NCBI RefSeq assembly: GCF_001050135.1 | Contig: NZ_CP012040.1 | Location: 1,178,001-1,242,000 of the forward strand | Length of the DNA stretch: 64,000 nucleotides | From: Cyclobacterium amurskyense | GTDB taxonomy: Bacteria > Bacteroidota > Bacteroidia > Cytophagales > Cyclobacteriaceae | Direction: 5' to 3' | Shown: in pieces, positions 17,848 to 26,798 of the stretch | Numbering within the stretch: position 1 is the first letter of the stretch | Layout of the letters: each line of letters begins with the position of its first letter | The notes under the pieces: model-generated | The model's input: the letters and a program-made list of their open reading frames with translations, nothing else | Databases searched by the model: none | Told to the model about the DNA's origin: nothing | Program-made: the position numbers and the translations under genes

Positions 17848-18231
17848 ATGCGGTTAAAAAACATAAGTTTAAACTACGGAATGCGGGTCTTCAAAGCCCT
17901 TTCCGAGGAGTCCAGGGTACGTATCCTGCATCTACTCATGCAAAACCAGGAATTATGTATTTCAGACCTAGAGCATATTTTGGAATTCACCCAAACAAAA
18001 ACAAGTCGCCACGTAACTTATTTGAAAAATGCAGGACTAATTGGTAGCAAGAAAAAAGATCAATGGACCTTTTACTATGTTTTGGATGAAGCACACGAAA
18101 TTCTAAATCAAATTTTGAAATTTATTAAAAAGGATCAAAACCTTCTCCGTGATCAGGAGGTTTATGAGATATTGTATTCCAACAGAGAATTGGCCATCAA
18201 TAAATTTGAAAACAATCCATACAGAAAATAA
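17848..18231 (+). CDS. ArsR-family transcriptional regulator lacking the CxC metal motif
   Basis: A 127-residue winged-helix repressor: FKALSEESRVRILHLLM, then recognition helix TQTKTSRHVTYLKNAGL. In metal-sensing relatives the preceding helix carries ELCVCDL; here it is ELCISDL, so only C37 remains and the classic alpha-3 metal site is broken. The signal is therefore probably not arsenic or a soft metal through that site. The gene lies 6 bp before the HAD phosphatase, almost certainly in one transcript, so it may regulate that gene. No transporter or arsenate reductase is nearby. Confidence 0.88.
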   Translation: MRLKNISLNYGMRVFKALSEESRVRILHLLMQNQELCISDLEHILEFTQTKTSRHVTYLKNAGLIGSKKKDQWTFYYVLDEAHEILNQILKFIKKDQNLLRDQEVYEILYSNRELAINKFENNPYRK

Positions 18232-18237
18232 TAAATA

Positions 18238-18933
18238 GTGAGAAAATACAAGCATCTATTTTTTGATCTCGACCACACCCTATGGGATTATGACAGCAAT
18301 GTCAGAGACTCCTTGTCAGAATTGTTTATTGATTTTAATTTAGGAAGTTTAGGCAATCCTGATTTCGAATTGTTTTTTGACGCTTTTCAAATAACCAATC
18401 ATATCCTCTGGGAACAATTCAACAAGGGAGTAGTAGACAAAGACGAACTCAGGGCCATGCGTTTCAAAGAAGTTTTCACTAGAGCAAAACTTAGCGTCTC
18501 AAAAATACCAAAAGAGCTAGAAGAGGAGTTTATTTTGCGGACATCCTCCAAGCCAAAAGTAATGGATCATGCTTTCGAAACTTTAGACTATCTGAAATCA
18601 AGGTATGAGTTACATATCATTACCAATGGCTTCAACCAAAGCCAGTACAATAAACTAAAATCCTCCAAACTGGATAGTTATTTTGATTTAATCGTCACTT
18701 CGGAAAACTCCGGATTTAGAAAGCCTGACAAAAGAATTTTTGACCATGCCATGCTCCAACTTAAAACTGAGGCAATAAACTGCCTGATGATAGGTGACAA
18801 TCCTCTATCAGACATTCAAGGAGCTCAAAATGCCGAAATCGATCAGGTTTTTTACAATCCATTAAAGACCGAGAGTAAAATTAGCCCTACCTATACTATA
18901 AATCACTTATCAGAACTCACTACAATTCTATAA
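18238..18933 (+). CDS. yjjG: YjjG-family HAD noncanonical pyrimidine nucleotidase
   Basis: A 231-residue cytoplasmic HAD phosphatase. Motif I is FFDLDHTLWDYDSN (nucleophile and acid/base Asp), motif II is ITNG, and motifs III/IV are RKPDKRIF and MIGDNPLSDIQGA. The LWDYDSN continuation is characteristic of the YjjG group, which dephosphorylates 5'-nucleotides, including modified pyrimidines, as house-cleaning. The start codon is GTG at 18238, 6 bp after the ArsR stop; no in-frame ATG fits the family's N-terminus. Expression probably depends on the ArsR gene's promoter. Confidence 0.88.
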   Translation: MRKYKHLFFDLDHTLWDYDSNVRDSLSELFIDFNLGSLGNPDFELFFDAFQITNHILWEQFNKGVVDKDELRAMRFKEVFTRAKLSVSKIPKELEEEFILRTSSKPKVMDHAFETLDYLKSRYELHIITNGFNQSQYNKLKSSKLDSYFDLIVTSENSGFRKPDKRIFDHAMLQLKTEAINCLMIGDNPLSDIQGAQNAEIDQVFYNPLKTESKISPTYTINHLSELTTIL

Positions 18934-18966
18934 ACAGCTCAATTCTGCTAAGCCATCGATATTTTG

Positions 18967-18974
18967 TATATTTG
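18967..18974 (+). promoter_or_regulatory. Candidate Bacteroidota -7 promoter element of pruA
   Basis: TATATTTG matches the TAnnTTTG consensus exactly and lies 38 bp before the pruA start codon. A weak -33 partner (TTCTG at 18943-18947) is about 19 bp upstream. Confidence 0.45.
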
Positions 18975-19012
18975 AGTTATAAGCAGATTGAAAATTAAAA
19001 CACCATACTATT

Positions 19013-20650
19013 ATGCTAAAAGGCTTTTTTAATGTACCAGAACCAAGCAATGAACCCGTCAGAAATTATGCTCCGGGATCCAAGGAGAGGGGTTCTTTAC
19101 AGGCTGCCTTAAAAGCAGCTCGTGACCAAGTAGTAGATATTCCGATGTATATCGGGAGTGAAGAAGTAAAAACCGGAACGACTACCGCTATCTACCCTCC
19201 ACATGATAGACAGCACCAAATTGGGCAATTCCACTCCGGAGACAAAGGACATGTCACACAAGCCATAAATGCAGCCCTAGGAGCCAAACCTGCCTGGGAA
19301 AACATGCAATGGGAACAAAGAGCTGCTATATTTCTAAAAATTGCAGACCTGCTAGCAGGTCCCTACCGTGATAAAATCAATGCCGCAACCATGCTTGGGC
19401 AATCGAAAAATGCCTATCAGGCAGAAATAGATGCGGCCTGTGAATTGATAGATTTCTTGAGGTTCAATGTCAAATTCATGACAGAGATCTATGCCCAACA
19501 ACCTCCTATTAGTGGAAATGGGGTCTGGAATAGATTAGAGCAAAGGCCTTTGGAAGGCTTTGTTTTTGCCATTACTCCCTTCAACTTCACAGCCATAGCA
19601 GGGAATCTACCCACCGCACCAGCCATGATGGGGAATACGGTGGTTTGGAAACCTGCCGAAACTCAGATTTACTCTGCCAAGGTATTGATGGAGGTTTTTA
19701 AGGAAGCAGGTTTGCCTGATGGGGTAATCAATCTGATCTATGTGGAAGGCCCTGATGCAGGTGATGTAGTATTTTCGCATCCTGATTTTGCGGGACTTCA
19801 TTTCACCGGATCTACAGGAGTTTTTCAATTCCTATGGAAACTTATTGGAAATAATATTTCCAAGTATAAAACCTATCCGAGAATAGTCGGAGAGACAGGT
19901 GGTAAAGACTTTGTAATTGCTCATAAATCTGCTGACCCAAAAGCATTGGCCACAGCATTGAGCCGTGGAGCTTTTGAGTTTCAAGGACAGAAATGTAGTG
20001 CAGCCTCCAGGGCTTATATCCCCTCTAATCTTTGGGAGTCCGTAAAAGAATATTTACTAGAAGACCTTGCTTCCATGAAAATGGGAGGAACTGAAGATTT
20101 TGGTAATTTCATCAATGCTGTAATTGATGAAAAAGCTTTTGATAAAATAAGTGGCTATATCGAAGCTGCCAAAACTGCTCCGAATGTAGAAATACTTGCC
20201 GGAGGAAATTGTGATAAAACCAAAGGCTTTTTTATTGAGCCTACCGTGATCTTAGTGCATGATCCTATGTACAAAACCATGGTAGAAGAGATTTTCGGTC
20301 CAGTCCTGACCATCTATGTTTATCAGGCCAACCATTTTGAAGAAGCACTGGAGCTGGTGGACCAAAGCTCTCCCTATGCCCTCACCGGTGCAATCTTCTC
20401 CAAAGACAGGTATGCTGTAGAAATGGCTACCAGTAAACTTCGACACGCTGCGGGCAACTTCTACATCAATGACAAGCCTACAGGCGCCGTCGTGGGCCAA
20501 CAGCCTTTCGGAGGATCAAGGGCCTCGGGAACAAATGACAAAGCAGGCTCAATGATTAATTTACTTAGGTGGGTTTCTCCAAGAACCATTAAAGAAACCT
20601 TTGTCAGTGCCACAGATTATAGGTATCCATTCCTGGAATCAGAAAAATGA
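19013..20650 (+). CDS. pruA: L-glutamate gamma-semialdehyde dehydrogenase (P5C dehydrogenase)
   Basis: Oxidises glutamate semialdehyde/P5C to glutamate with NAD+, the second step of proline breakdown. The 545 residues are full length for the stand-alone bacterial/eukaryotic-type enzyme. Key sites are the cofactor region ITPFNFTAIAGNLPTAPAMM, GSTGVFQFLW, catalytic glutamate in GETGGKDF, nucleophile C328 in FQGQKCSAASRAY, and EIFGPVL. The C-terminal QQPFGGSRASGTNDKAG is typical of this subfamily. Proline dehydrogenase (putA/prodh) is not adjacent. It has its own TATATTTG promoter candidate and a strong terminator, so it is probably monocistronic. Confidence 0.96.
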   Translation: MLKGFFNVPEPSNEPVRNYAPGSKERGSLQAALKAARDQVVDIPMYIGSEEVKTGTTTAIYPPHDRQHQIGQFHSGDKGHVTQAINAALGAKPAWENMQWEQRAAIFLKIADLLAGPYRDKINAATMLGQSKNAYQAEIDAACELIDFLRFNVKFMTEIYAQQPPISGNGVWNRLEQRPLEGFVFAITPFNFTAIAGNLPTAPAMMGNTVVWKPAETQIYSAKVLMEVFKEAGLPDGVINLIYVEGPDAGDVVFSHPDFAGLHFTGSTGVFQFLWKLIGNNISKYKTYPRIVGETGGKDFVIAHKSADPKALATALSRGAFEFQGQKCSAASRAYIPSNLWESVKEYLLEDLASMKMGGTEDFGNFINAVIDEKAFDKISGYIEAAKTAPNVEILAGGNCDKTKGFFIEPTVILVHDPMYKTMVEEIFGPVLTIYVYQANHFEEALELVDQSSPYALTGAIFSKDRYAVEMATSKLRHAAGNFYINDKPTGAVVGQQPFGGSRASGTNDKAGSMINLLRWVSPRTIKETFVSATDYRYPFLESEK

Positions 20651-20659
20651 TACACAAAG

Positions 20660-20696
20660 AAAAAGGCATTACTTGTAAAACAGTAATGCCTTTTTC
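20660..20696. terminator. Bidirectional terminator between pruA and the GH32 gene
   Basis: AAAAAGGCATTACT pairs with AGTAATGCCTTTTT around an 8-nt loop. A-run and T-run flank the stem, so it can end both convergent transcripts; it lies immediately before the GH32 stop codon at 20699. Confidence 0.88.
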
Positions 20697-20698
20697 TT

Positions 20699-22213
20699 TT
20701 ACCATATACTTTTAAGTGAATAAAGCTTGTTCTCTGCTTCAAAGCCATCTAATAAAAGATCGGAATAGCCATGTTCAGGAAAAACCAAGGCTGTCATTGC
20801 AAGAGCTCCATCATTGACAAATACCTCAACAGAGGACCGGTCCAAAAGTATCCTTAGCTCATTTATTTTAAGTTCATTGAGCGGGGCAGTCATTACCGAA
20901 GCAAAACCATCCTTAAAGTCCGTAAGACCTGAATTCCTTCTGTCAATAAATAACTCATCTGCTCTTTTACCGATAACTAGAATTTCTCCATACTCATTTT
21001 CAAAAGTGGCCGAGAAATCACCTGCTTTTGGTTTAAGAGAAATCTCTAACAGTTCATTTTCAAGTACTACTTTCACCCCTTTTACAACAGAAGGCTGATC
21101 CCTTAATTGCTCCAACTCTTTCACGGGATTAGAGGCCAGCCATAGTTCTTCCCCTTCCCTGTACAAGGACAAAGTTCTTGGAAAAGTCATAGCTGAACGC
21201 CAAACTTCTGTAGGTACTACTTGTGCATAGTCCCAATTACTCATCCAACCGATAAATAGTTTACGCCCATCCGAATCAGGAACATTGGACCAGGTCACCC
21301 CGGCATAATTGTCTGTCCCATGATCTAACCATTTTATATCTTTCTGATTGGTAGTAAAGCTTTCCCCATCAAAATCGCCGACAAAATACTGGGTCGCCGA
21401 TCCCCCGTTTGGTCCACCAGGATTAATGCTTACCAATAAAATCCATTTTTGATCTCCTTCTGGGCTTGTCAAAGGAAATAGATCCGGACATTCCCAAACA
21501 CCGCCATACGCAGCCCAAGCAGGGTTAAAATCACTTTCATGGGTCCATTCTATTAGATTGGGGGATGAATAAAAGCTTATTTTATCCTTTACCGCCAATG
21601 ACATTATCCAAGCTGTCTTGCCTTCAATCTCGACTTTAGTCACTTTGGGATCTCTGAAATCCTTAATTCCCGGATTGGCGAGAACAGGATTACCCTTGAA
21701 TTTATCCCAGGTAACACCATCATCCAGACTGTAGGCAATGCCCTGGGTCTGAAAATCAATCCTTCCGGCATCTCCTTTTACATTATCATGATAGGTGTAG
21801 ATGGCAACCAAAGGTGGGTTCTCAGCAGTACCTAAACCACTGCTATTTTCACTATCAAACACAGCAGAACCAGAAAAAATCCATCCTAGGCTATCCGGAG
21901 CTATGGCAAAGGGCAAATTTTCCCACTCCACAAGATTTTTAGAGGTTGCATGTCCCCAATGCATAGGACCCCAAACATTGCTATCTGGATAGTACTGGTA
22001 AAAAAGGTGGTATTCTCCTTTGTGGAAAACCATACCATTGGGATCATTCATCCAATTGGCTGGGGGACTGAAATGAAACTGAGACCTGAATGGCTCATTG
22101 TATTCGTTGAAAGTAGAAATCTCCGAAACAGCCTCCTCTTTGGTTTTGGTTTGGCAAGAAAATCCGATCATTACAATAAAAGACAATGCTAGAATCTGCT
22201 TAACTCCTTTCAT
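20699..22213 (-). CDS. Glycoside hydrolase family 32 lipoprotein (fructan beta-fructosidase/levanase type)
   Basis: Hydrolyses fructans or sucrose-type beta-fructosides in the periplasm. 504 residues; signal segment ending GFSC (lipidated C20). The three GH32 catalytic motifs are present: WMNDPNG with nucleophile D57, FRDPK, and WECPDLF with the acid/base Glu. The propeller is followed by a C-terminal beta-sandwich from about residue 370, including VEVFVNDG. No fructokinase or SusC/D pair is adjacent, so it is outside any recognisable fructan locus. Exo- versus endo-action cannot be decided. It ends at a terminator shared with pruA. Confidence 0.94.
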   Translation of the reverse strand: MKGVKQILALSFIVMIGFSCQTKTKEEAVSEISTFNEYNEPFRSQFHFSPPANWMNDPNGMVFHKGEYHLFYQYYPDSNVWGPMHWGHATSKNLVEWENLPFAIAPDSLGWIFSGSAVFDSENSSGLGTAENPPLVAIYTYHDNVKGDAGRIDFQTQGIAYSLDDGVTWDKFKGNPVLANPGIKDFRDPKVTKVEIEGKTAWIMSLAVKDKISFYSSPNLIEWTHESDFNPAWAAYGGVWECPDLFPLTSPEGDQKWILLVSINPGGPNGGSATQYFVGDFDGESFTTNQKDIKWLDHGTDNYAGVTWSNVPDSDGRKLFIGWMSNWDYAQVVPTEVWRSAMTFPRTLSLYREGEELWLASNPVKELEQLRDQPSVVKGVKVVLENELLEISLKPKAGDFSATFENEYGEILVIGKRADELFIDRRNSGLTDFKDGFASVMTAPLNELKINELRILLDRSSVEVFVNDGALAMTALVFPEHGYSDLLLDGFEAENKLYSLKSIW

Positions 22214-22237
22214 AATACATGTATTTAAATGATTAAT

Positions 22238-23440
22238 TTATTCATCCAATTCTTTAACACCATGTAGAACTATCCTAAAAGTTGTTCCTTTACCAAGTTC
22301 CGATGTATTTACGAATATCCTCCCATTGTGATATCCTTCCATTATTCTTTTGGCCAAGGTCAATCCCAGTCCCCAACCTCTTTTTCTGGTCGTAAAACCC
22401 GGATTAAAAACCTTTGATAGCATCTTTTTTTCTATACCCTTCCCCGTATCAGAAATATCTACAAATACGAATTGCTCACTTTCCTTGACAATATTAATCC
22501 GAATGGCTCCTTGCCCCTTCATGGCATCTACAGCATTTTTACAGACATTTTCTATTACCCATTCGAAAAGTGACCTATTCATTTGAGCATGGATATTTTC
22601 TGCGTGAGAATTTAGTTCAATGCTGACTTTATTGGAGATCCTTGGTCTCAAATAATTAATAGCGTCACCAACTACCTGGTACACATTCTCTGGCTTAATC
22701 ACAGGAGTACTTCCTATATTGCTAAACCGCTCAGTCACCATGGTCAATTTATTGATGTCCTTCTCTATTTCCAGGATGACCTCTTTATTTTCATCGTATA
22801 CGGGAGAATTCTTGAGGTAATCTATCCAAGCCATTAGTGAAGCCAATGGTGTTCCCAATTGATGGGCAGTTTCCTTGGTCAATCCAGCCCACAATCTGTT
22901 TTGCTCAGCTACTTTACTTTGGTTAAAGAAGGCATAAGCCAGAAGGCCAAAAACCAAAATAACCGAAAGCTGCACATAAGGATAATACTGCAATCGGGTA
23001 AGTAGGTCCGAGTTTCTGTAATAAATAAAAACATCATCAGAAAGGCTAATCGGTTCATACAGCTCTTTCATGGACTCCAATTCCTCCAATAGATAAATCT
23101 TGACTTCTTCCTCCGAGCTATTGGTCGGGATATTGATGTTTTTATATTCCATGGGCTCTCCACTGGAATTCACGGTAATTACAGGAATAGATTTATTTTC
23201 CTGAATAATCACCTGAAAAACAAAGGTTAGATTGTCTGAATTTACAGAGGCATATTCTAAGGCTTCGGCATACAAATCCACTTGGCGTTTTTCCCGAATT
23301 TTAAGCTCTTCTACCAGTGTATTGGTATAATATATTGAGCCTAAACCTATAACAAAGGAAAAAATAAATATAGCCCATTTTACCTTCTCCCTGTTTTTAT
23401 ATAAATCTAAAGATGCTAGGTCTTGGAATTTTCTCTTCAT
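22238..23440 (-). CDS. Membrane sensor histidine kinase
   Basis: A 400-residue kinase with two membrane helices (about 22-40 and 153-173) flanking a periplasmic sensor of roughly 110 residues with no recognised domain. The phosphoacceptor is H193 in ETAHQLGTPLASLMAW, an H-box form common in Bacteroidota. The ATPase part carries the N-box ENVCKNAVDAM, then DTGKGI and GWGLGLTLAKRI. No response regulator is encoded beside it, so it is an orphan in this window. The ABC exporter genes lie 130 bp upstream on the same strand and might be functionally linked, but nothing in sequence proves it. Confidence 0.9.
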   Translation of the reverse strand: MKRKFQDLASLDLYKNREKVKWAIFIFSFVIGLGSIYYTNTLVEELKIREKRQVDLYAEALEYASVNSDNLTFVFQVIIQENKSIPVITVNSSGEPMEYKNINIPTNSSEEEVKIYLLEELESMKELYEPISLSDDVFIYYRNSDLLTRLQYYPYVQLSVILVFGLLAYAFFNQSKVAEQNRLWAGLTKETAHQLGTPLASLMAWIDYLKNSPVYDENKEVILEIEKDINKLTMVTERFSNIGSTPVIKPENVYQVVGDAINYLRPRISNKVSIELNSHAENIHAQMNRSLFEWVIENVCKNAVDAMKGQGAIRINIVKESEQFVFVDISDTGKGIEKKMLSKVFNPGFTTRKRGWGLGLTLAKRIMEGYHNGRIFVNTSELGKGTTFRIVLHGVKELDE

Positions 23441-23570
23441 TGTAAATTGGTGTTCCCGAACTTAAGTAAGTTCATAATGAGAAACAATATAAAGCAGGGA
23501 TTATTGCCTAGAATGGCAGAAAATTCTAGTACTAATCAACAATTAAAGCATACAAATTTAACGGTCAAAG

Positions 23571-24890
23571 CTAGTTTTGCTTTATCCATTTCCATAGCAC
23601 TTTATAATTCACTTTAGAGCCATGCACCAATATTCCTATTCGGTATATTTTTCCTGCAAGCCAGGTAGTGGACAAAAACCCAAGTACCAAAAGGGAAATA
23701 GAAAGTGCCAAATGGTGCCATGGAACGCCAAAACTAACCCTTCCCATCATGGCCACTGGAGAGGTAAAGGGGATGACAGAAAGCCAAAAAGAGACATTAC
23801 TATTGGGATCGTCTAATACAAAAATAAACAGCCCCATGTACGCAACCAATAATGGAATTGTAACAGGGAACATAAACTGTTGGGCATCAGAAGGGCTGTC
23901 TACTGCGGCCCCAATTGCCGCAAAAAATGCTCCATACAATAAATATCCACCGACAAAATAAATCAAAAATGTCAAAGTAATCTGTACAAAATCCAGACCT
24001 TGAACCATCTGTAAGATTTCTAATAATTCAGGGTTTCCTTCTGTAGGAAATACTCCTTGCTGACCAGACATCTCTAATATTTGCTGCTGTGGCATTTTCA
24101 TGCCAAAATATCCCATAACCAAGGAAGAGACTGCACTTATTAATAGAATCCATATTAGAAATTGCGTCAAACCAACAGCACCAATACCAATAATTTTCCC
24201 CATCATCAACTGGAAAGGCTTTAATGAGGAAACCAAAATCTCTATAATTCTACTGGATTTTTCCTCTATCACACCTTGCATGACTTGGTTACCATAAACG
24301 AAAATAAAGGTATAAATCAGTATACCGGCAAGAAAACCAATGGCATAATTTACTACTGAGTTTGAAACGCGCTCTCCTCCAGCTTCGCTAACTATAATCG
24401 TTTGAATATTTACATTCGTCTTGTATGCAGAAAGGATCTCCGGGTCAATGCCCAAAGCTTCCAGCCTATATGCTTCCATTTTTCTTTGAAGGGACAATTC
24501 CAAGCTCGAAATCATTGAAATTGGCGGGGTTTCCTCACTATAAAAAACGATACCTTCTGGATTTGAGACATCCAGATCAGGGATATAAAGAAAACCAAAC
24601 CTGGCTCCCTCTTGCACCAATAATTTGGCGTTTTCCTGTCCCAACTCCCCATAAGAAAAGGAATACAATTCATTGCTCTCTAAAAAAAATGAATTGTTTT
24701 CATCAACCACCTCTATCACTCTCCTGGCTTCACCTACAGAGTCTGACATTCCTACCCATAAAAACAAGCCTAGAATGGTAGGGAAAACTAGAGGAGTTAT
24801 AAGTGTTGCGAGGAGGAAGGAGCGTTTTTTAACTCTTGCCAGGTATTCTCTTTGTATGACTAAGAAGATTTTATTCCCCATGACTTTCAT
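23571..24890 (-). CDS. ABC-2 type transporter permease (NatB-like)
   Basis: A 439-residue integral membrane protein with one N-terminal helix (about 22-46), a large extracytoplasmic domain (about 50-170) and a C-terminal bundle of five or six helices. The layout and the segment VMQGVIEEKSSRIIEILVSS are hallmarks of the NatB/ABC-2 permease family of Na+ or drug exporters. Its reading frame overlaps the upstream ATPase gene by 20 bp, so the two are translationally coupled and should form one transporter. Substrate is unknown; the NatAB analogy suggests efflux. Confidence 0.9.
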   Translation of the reverse strand: MKVMGNKIFLVIQREYLARVKKRSFLLATLITPLVFPTILGLFLWVGMSDSVGEARRVIEVVDENNSFFLESNELYSFSYGELGQENAKLLVQEGARFGFLYIPDLDVSNPEGIVFYSEETPPISMISSLELSLQRKMEAYRLEALGIDPEILSAYKTNVNIQTIIVSEAGGERVSNSVVNYAIGFLAGILIYTFIFVYGNQVMQGVIEEKSSRIIEILVSSLKPFQLMMGKIIGIGAVGLTQFLIWILLISAVSSLVMGYFGMKMPQQQILEMSGQQGVFPTEGNPELLEILQMVQGLDFVQITLTFLIYFVGGYLLYGAFFAAIGAAVDSPSDAQQFMFPVTIPLLVAYMGLFIFVLDDPNSNVSFWLSVIPFTSPVAMMGRVSFGVPWHHLALSISLLVLGFLSTTWLAGKIYRIGILVHGSKVNYKVLWKWIKQN

Positions 24891-25773
24891 TAATTTTTTG
24901 AATGAATATCTCTTCTATACTGGGAACGATTTCTTCAAAACCAAGAATCTCCCCTTCGTTCATGAGTGCTTTCAAGACATCATTAGGCTTCTGCTCATTC
25001 AAGCTCAACTTAAATTCCATAAATCCGTCTTGGATAAGCAAATTTTCTCCTTCTGGAACAAAATCCACACTTCCCGGGATCATTTTGACCCGAAAAACAT
25101 TGGTTTTTGCTTCATCCTTTATCGTTTTCACCGTTCCGTCCAAAATTTTCTCTGACCGATTGATCATTGCTATTTGGTCGCAGAGTAATTCAACGGACTC
25201 CATCCTATGGGTAGAAAGGACAATGGTTACCCCTTGGTTTTTCAATTCAAGAATTTCATTTTTAATAATCTCTGCATTCACAGGATCAAACCCGGAAAAA
25301 GGTTCGTCCAAAATTAATAAATCCGGACGGTGGATAACAGTGGCTATAAATTGCACTTTCTGCGCCATTCCCTTAGACAGGTCCTGGATTTTTTTATCCT
25401 TCCATTGGGTGAGATTAAGCCTATCCAGCCAATCGGTGATTTTTTGTTTGGCTTCATTCTTACTGAGGCCTTTAATTTGAGCAAAATACAACAATTGCTC
25501 TTTAACTTTCATCCCTTTATAAAGACCTCTTTCCTCAGGAAGGTAACCGATATTTCTAACATGCTCCATCCTCAAGGGCTCTCCATTAATAAAAATATCC
25601 CCAGAGTCTTGGTCTATAATTTGATTTACTATCCTGATGAGTGTTGTTTTACCCGCTCCATTGGGGCCCAGCAACCCAAAAATCTTACCTTGATCAACAG
25701 AGAGATCAAAATTTTTGAGTGCTACATGTGATCCATAGGATTTATTTAATGATCGAATGCTTAATATTTCCAA
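24871..25773 (-). CDS. ABC transporter ATP-binding protein (NatA-like)
   Basis: A 300-residue cytoplasmic ATPase partnering the overlapping permease. It has Walker [17 protein letters not shown], signature LSKGMAQKVQ, Walker B LLILDEPFSGFDP and the H-loop STHRME. A C-terminal DUF4162-like extension (about 215-300) is usual for ATPases of ABC-2 exporters. It is the first gene of the exporter pair; the promoter should lie in the short gap before 25840, which also contains the end of the toast-rack-like gene. Confidence 0.93.
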   Translation of the reverse strand: MEILSIRSLNKSYGSHVALKNFDLSVDQGKIFGLLGPNGAGKTTLIRIVNQIIDQDSGDIFINGEPLRMEHVRNIGYLPEERGLYKGMKVKEQLLYFAQIKGLSKNEAKQKITDWLDRLNLTQWKDKKIQDLSKGMAQKVQFIATVIHRPDLLILDEPFSGFDPVNAEIIKNEILELKNQGVTIVLSTHRMESVELLCDQIAMINRSEKILDGTVKTIKDEAKTNVFRVKMIPGSVDFVPEGENLLIQDGFMEFKLSLNEQKPNDVLKALMNEGEILGFEEIVPSIEEIFIQKINESHGE

Positions 25774-25839
25774 ATGAACAATAGTTTAGCAACAGGTTTG
25801 ATACATTATTATGAATGGAAAATTGTCTCCAAAAACTAA

Positions 25840-26727
25840 TTATTCCAAAGATACGGAACCCACTGAAACATCAATTAGAAAGACCATTAGATTTTTAGCT
25901 TCTTTGCTATACCCCTTACTAACATAAGTTTTATCAGCAATTTTTTTCAAATTGAAAGGCACCTTGGTTCTACACATGGCTGTTGATTTGATCTTTATCA
26001 AATAAGGCAAATCCTTCGGAGGTAATTTTATATTTACTGAACCTGCACCCACCATGGTATGGATTTGAGAACGGCCAGCCATGGTATCATTAAAAGTTAA
26101 ATTAACAGAGCCATAGTTGACATCAAACATCAGCAATTCGGCATTTGAAAAGTGAAGGTCATTGGCATATACAGAGCCCATATTGATTGCCACAGCTAGG
26201 GTATCCATACTCACAGAGTTGGAAACCTGACTGGCATAGTTTAAAAAAACATCTGCAGAGGCAGTTTTGACAATGCAGTTGGACACGGGAAGGTTAGAGA
26301 AATCTAAACGAGCCTTACCTATCCCAAATTGAAAATGCAGGTCATACAAGTAATTCGGATCCAAACCCACCTCCCATTTGTGGTCAAAATCATCATCTCC
26401 ACTTGAAAACAATCTATAAGACAGGTTTTTACTTAAGCTCTCAGACTCTACATTCTTATGTTCAAGCTGTGCCGAGAGCACACCATCTGTGAGACTATGG
26501 GTAAATGAGGGTAAAATATTGACTTTCCCAAGCTCTGCATCTACATACAAAGGGACTCCATGATAGGATCGATTTATATGAGACACACCTTTATAACTTG
26601 AGAAGTCAAGACGCACCATATTGATACCACTTTGTTCCTCAACTTCAAAATGACGCAAGATTTGGGCATCAGTTGAAATGACAACAAATAGGATACAACA
26701 TATCGATATATTTAATTCCTTAAACAT
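25840..26727 (-). CDS. Secreted beta-helix (toast-rack-like) protein of unknown function
   Basis: A 295-residue protein with a signal peptide (about 1-21, ending STDAQ). The body repeats short strands with Gly/Asn turns (LHFQFGIGKARLDFSNLPV, DVNYGSVNLTF, VGAGSVNIKLP), the look of the DUF2154/DUF4097 toast-rack beta-helix found in envelope-stress proteins such as LiaF. I cannot place it in a named family with certainty. It ends with the symmetric SVGSVSLE strand. Nearby genes (exporter downstream, dnaJ upstream) are on the same strand, but a terminator separates it from dnaJ. Confidence 0.6.
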   Translation of the reverse strand: MFKELNISICCILFVVISTDAQILRHFEVEEQSGINMVRLDFSSYKGVSHINRSYHGVPLYVDAELGKVNILPSFTHSLTDGVLSAQLEHKNVESESLSKNLSYRLFSSGDDDFDHKWEVGLDPNYLYDLHFQFGIGKARLDFSNLPVSNCIVKTASADVFLNYASQVSNSVSMDTLAVAINMGSVYANDLHFSNAELLMFDVNYGSVNLTFNDTMAGRSQIHTMVGAGSVNIKLPPKDLPYLIKIKSTAMCRTKVPFNLKKIADKTYVSKGYSKEAKNLMVFLIDVSVGSVSLE

Positions 26728-26763
26728 AGGGAATTAATACGATAGTCGATGGAAAAGGTTTTT

Positions 26764-26798
26764 AAAAAGAAATGGCCAAATGCTGGCCATTTCTTTTT
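26764..26798. terminator. Terminator of the grpE-dnaJ operon
   Basis: AAAAAGAAATGGCCA pairs with TGGCCATTTCTTTTT around a 5-nt loop. It begins directly at the dnaJ stop codon, with T-runs on both strands. Confidence 0.9.

Noticed and set aside
22238..25773. Complete bacitracin-type sensor/exporter module (kinase, regulator, ABC transporter)
   Set aside because: No response regulator is encoded, and the exporter is NatAB-like, not BceAB-like; only proximity supports a link.
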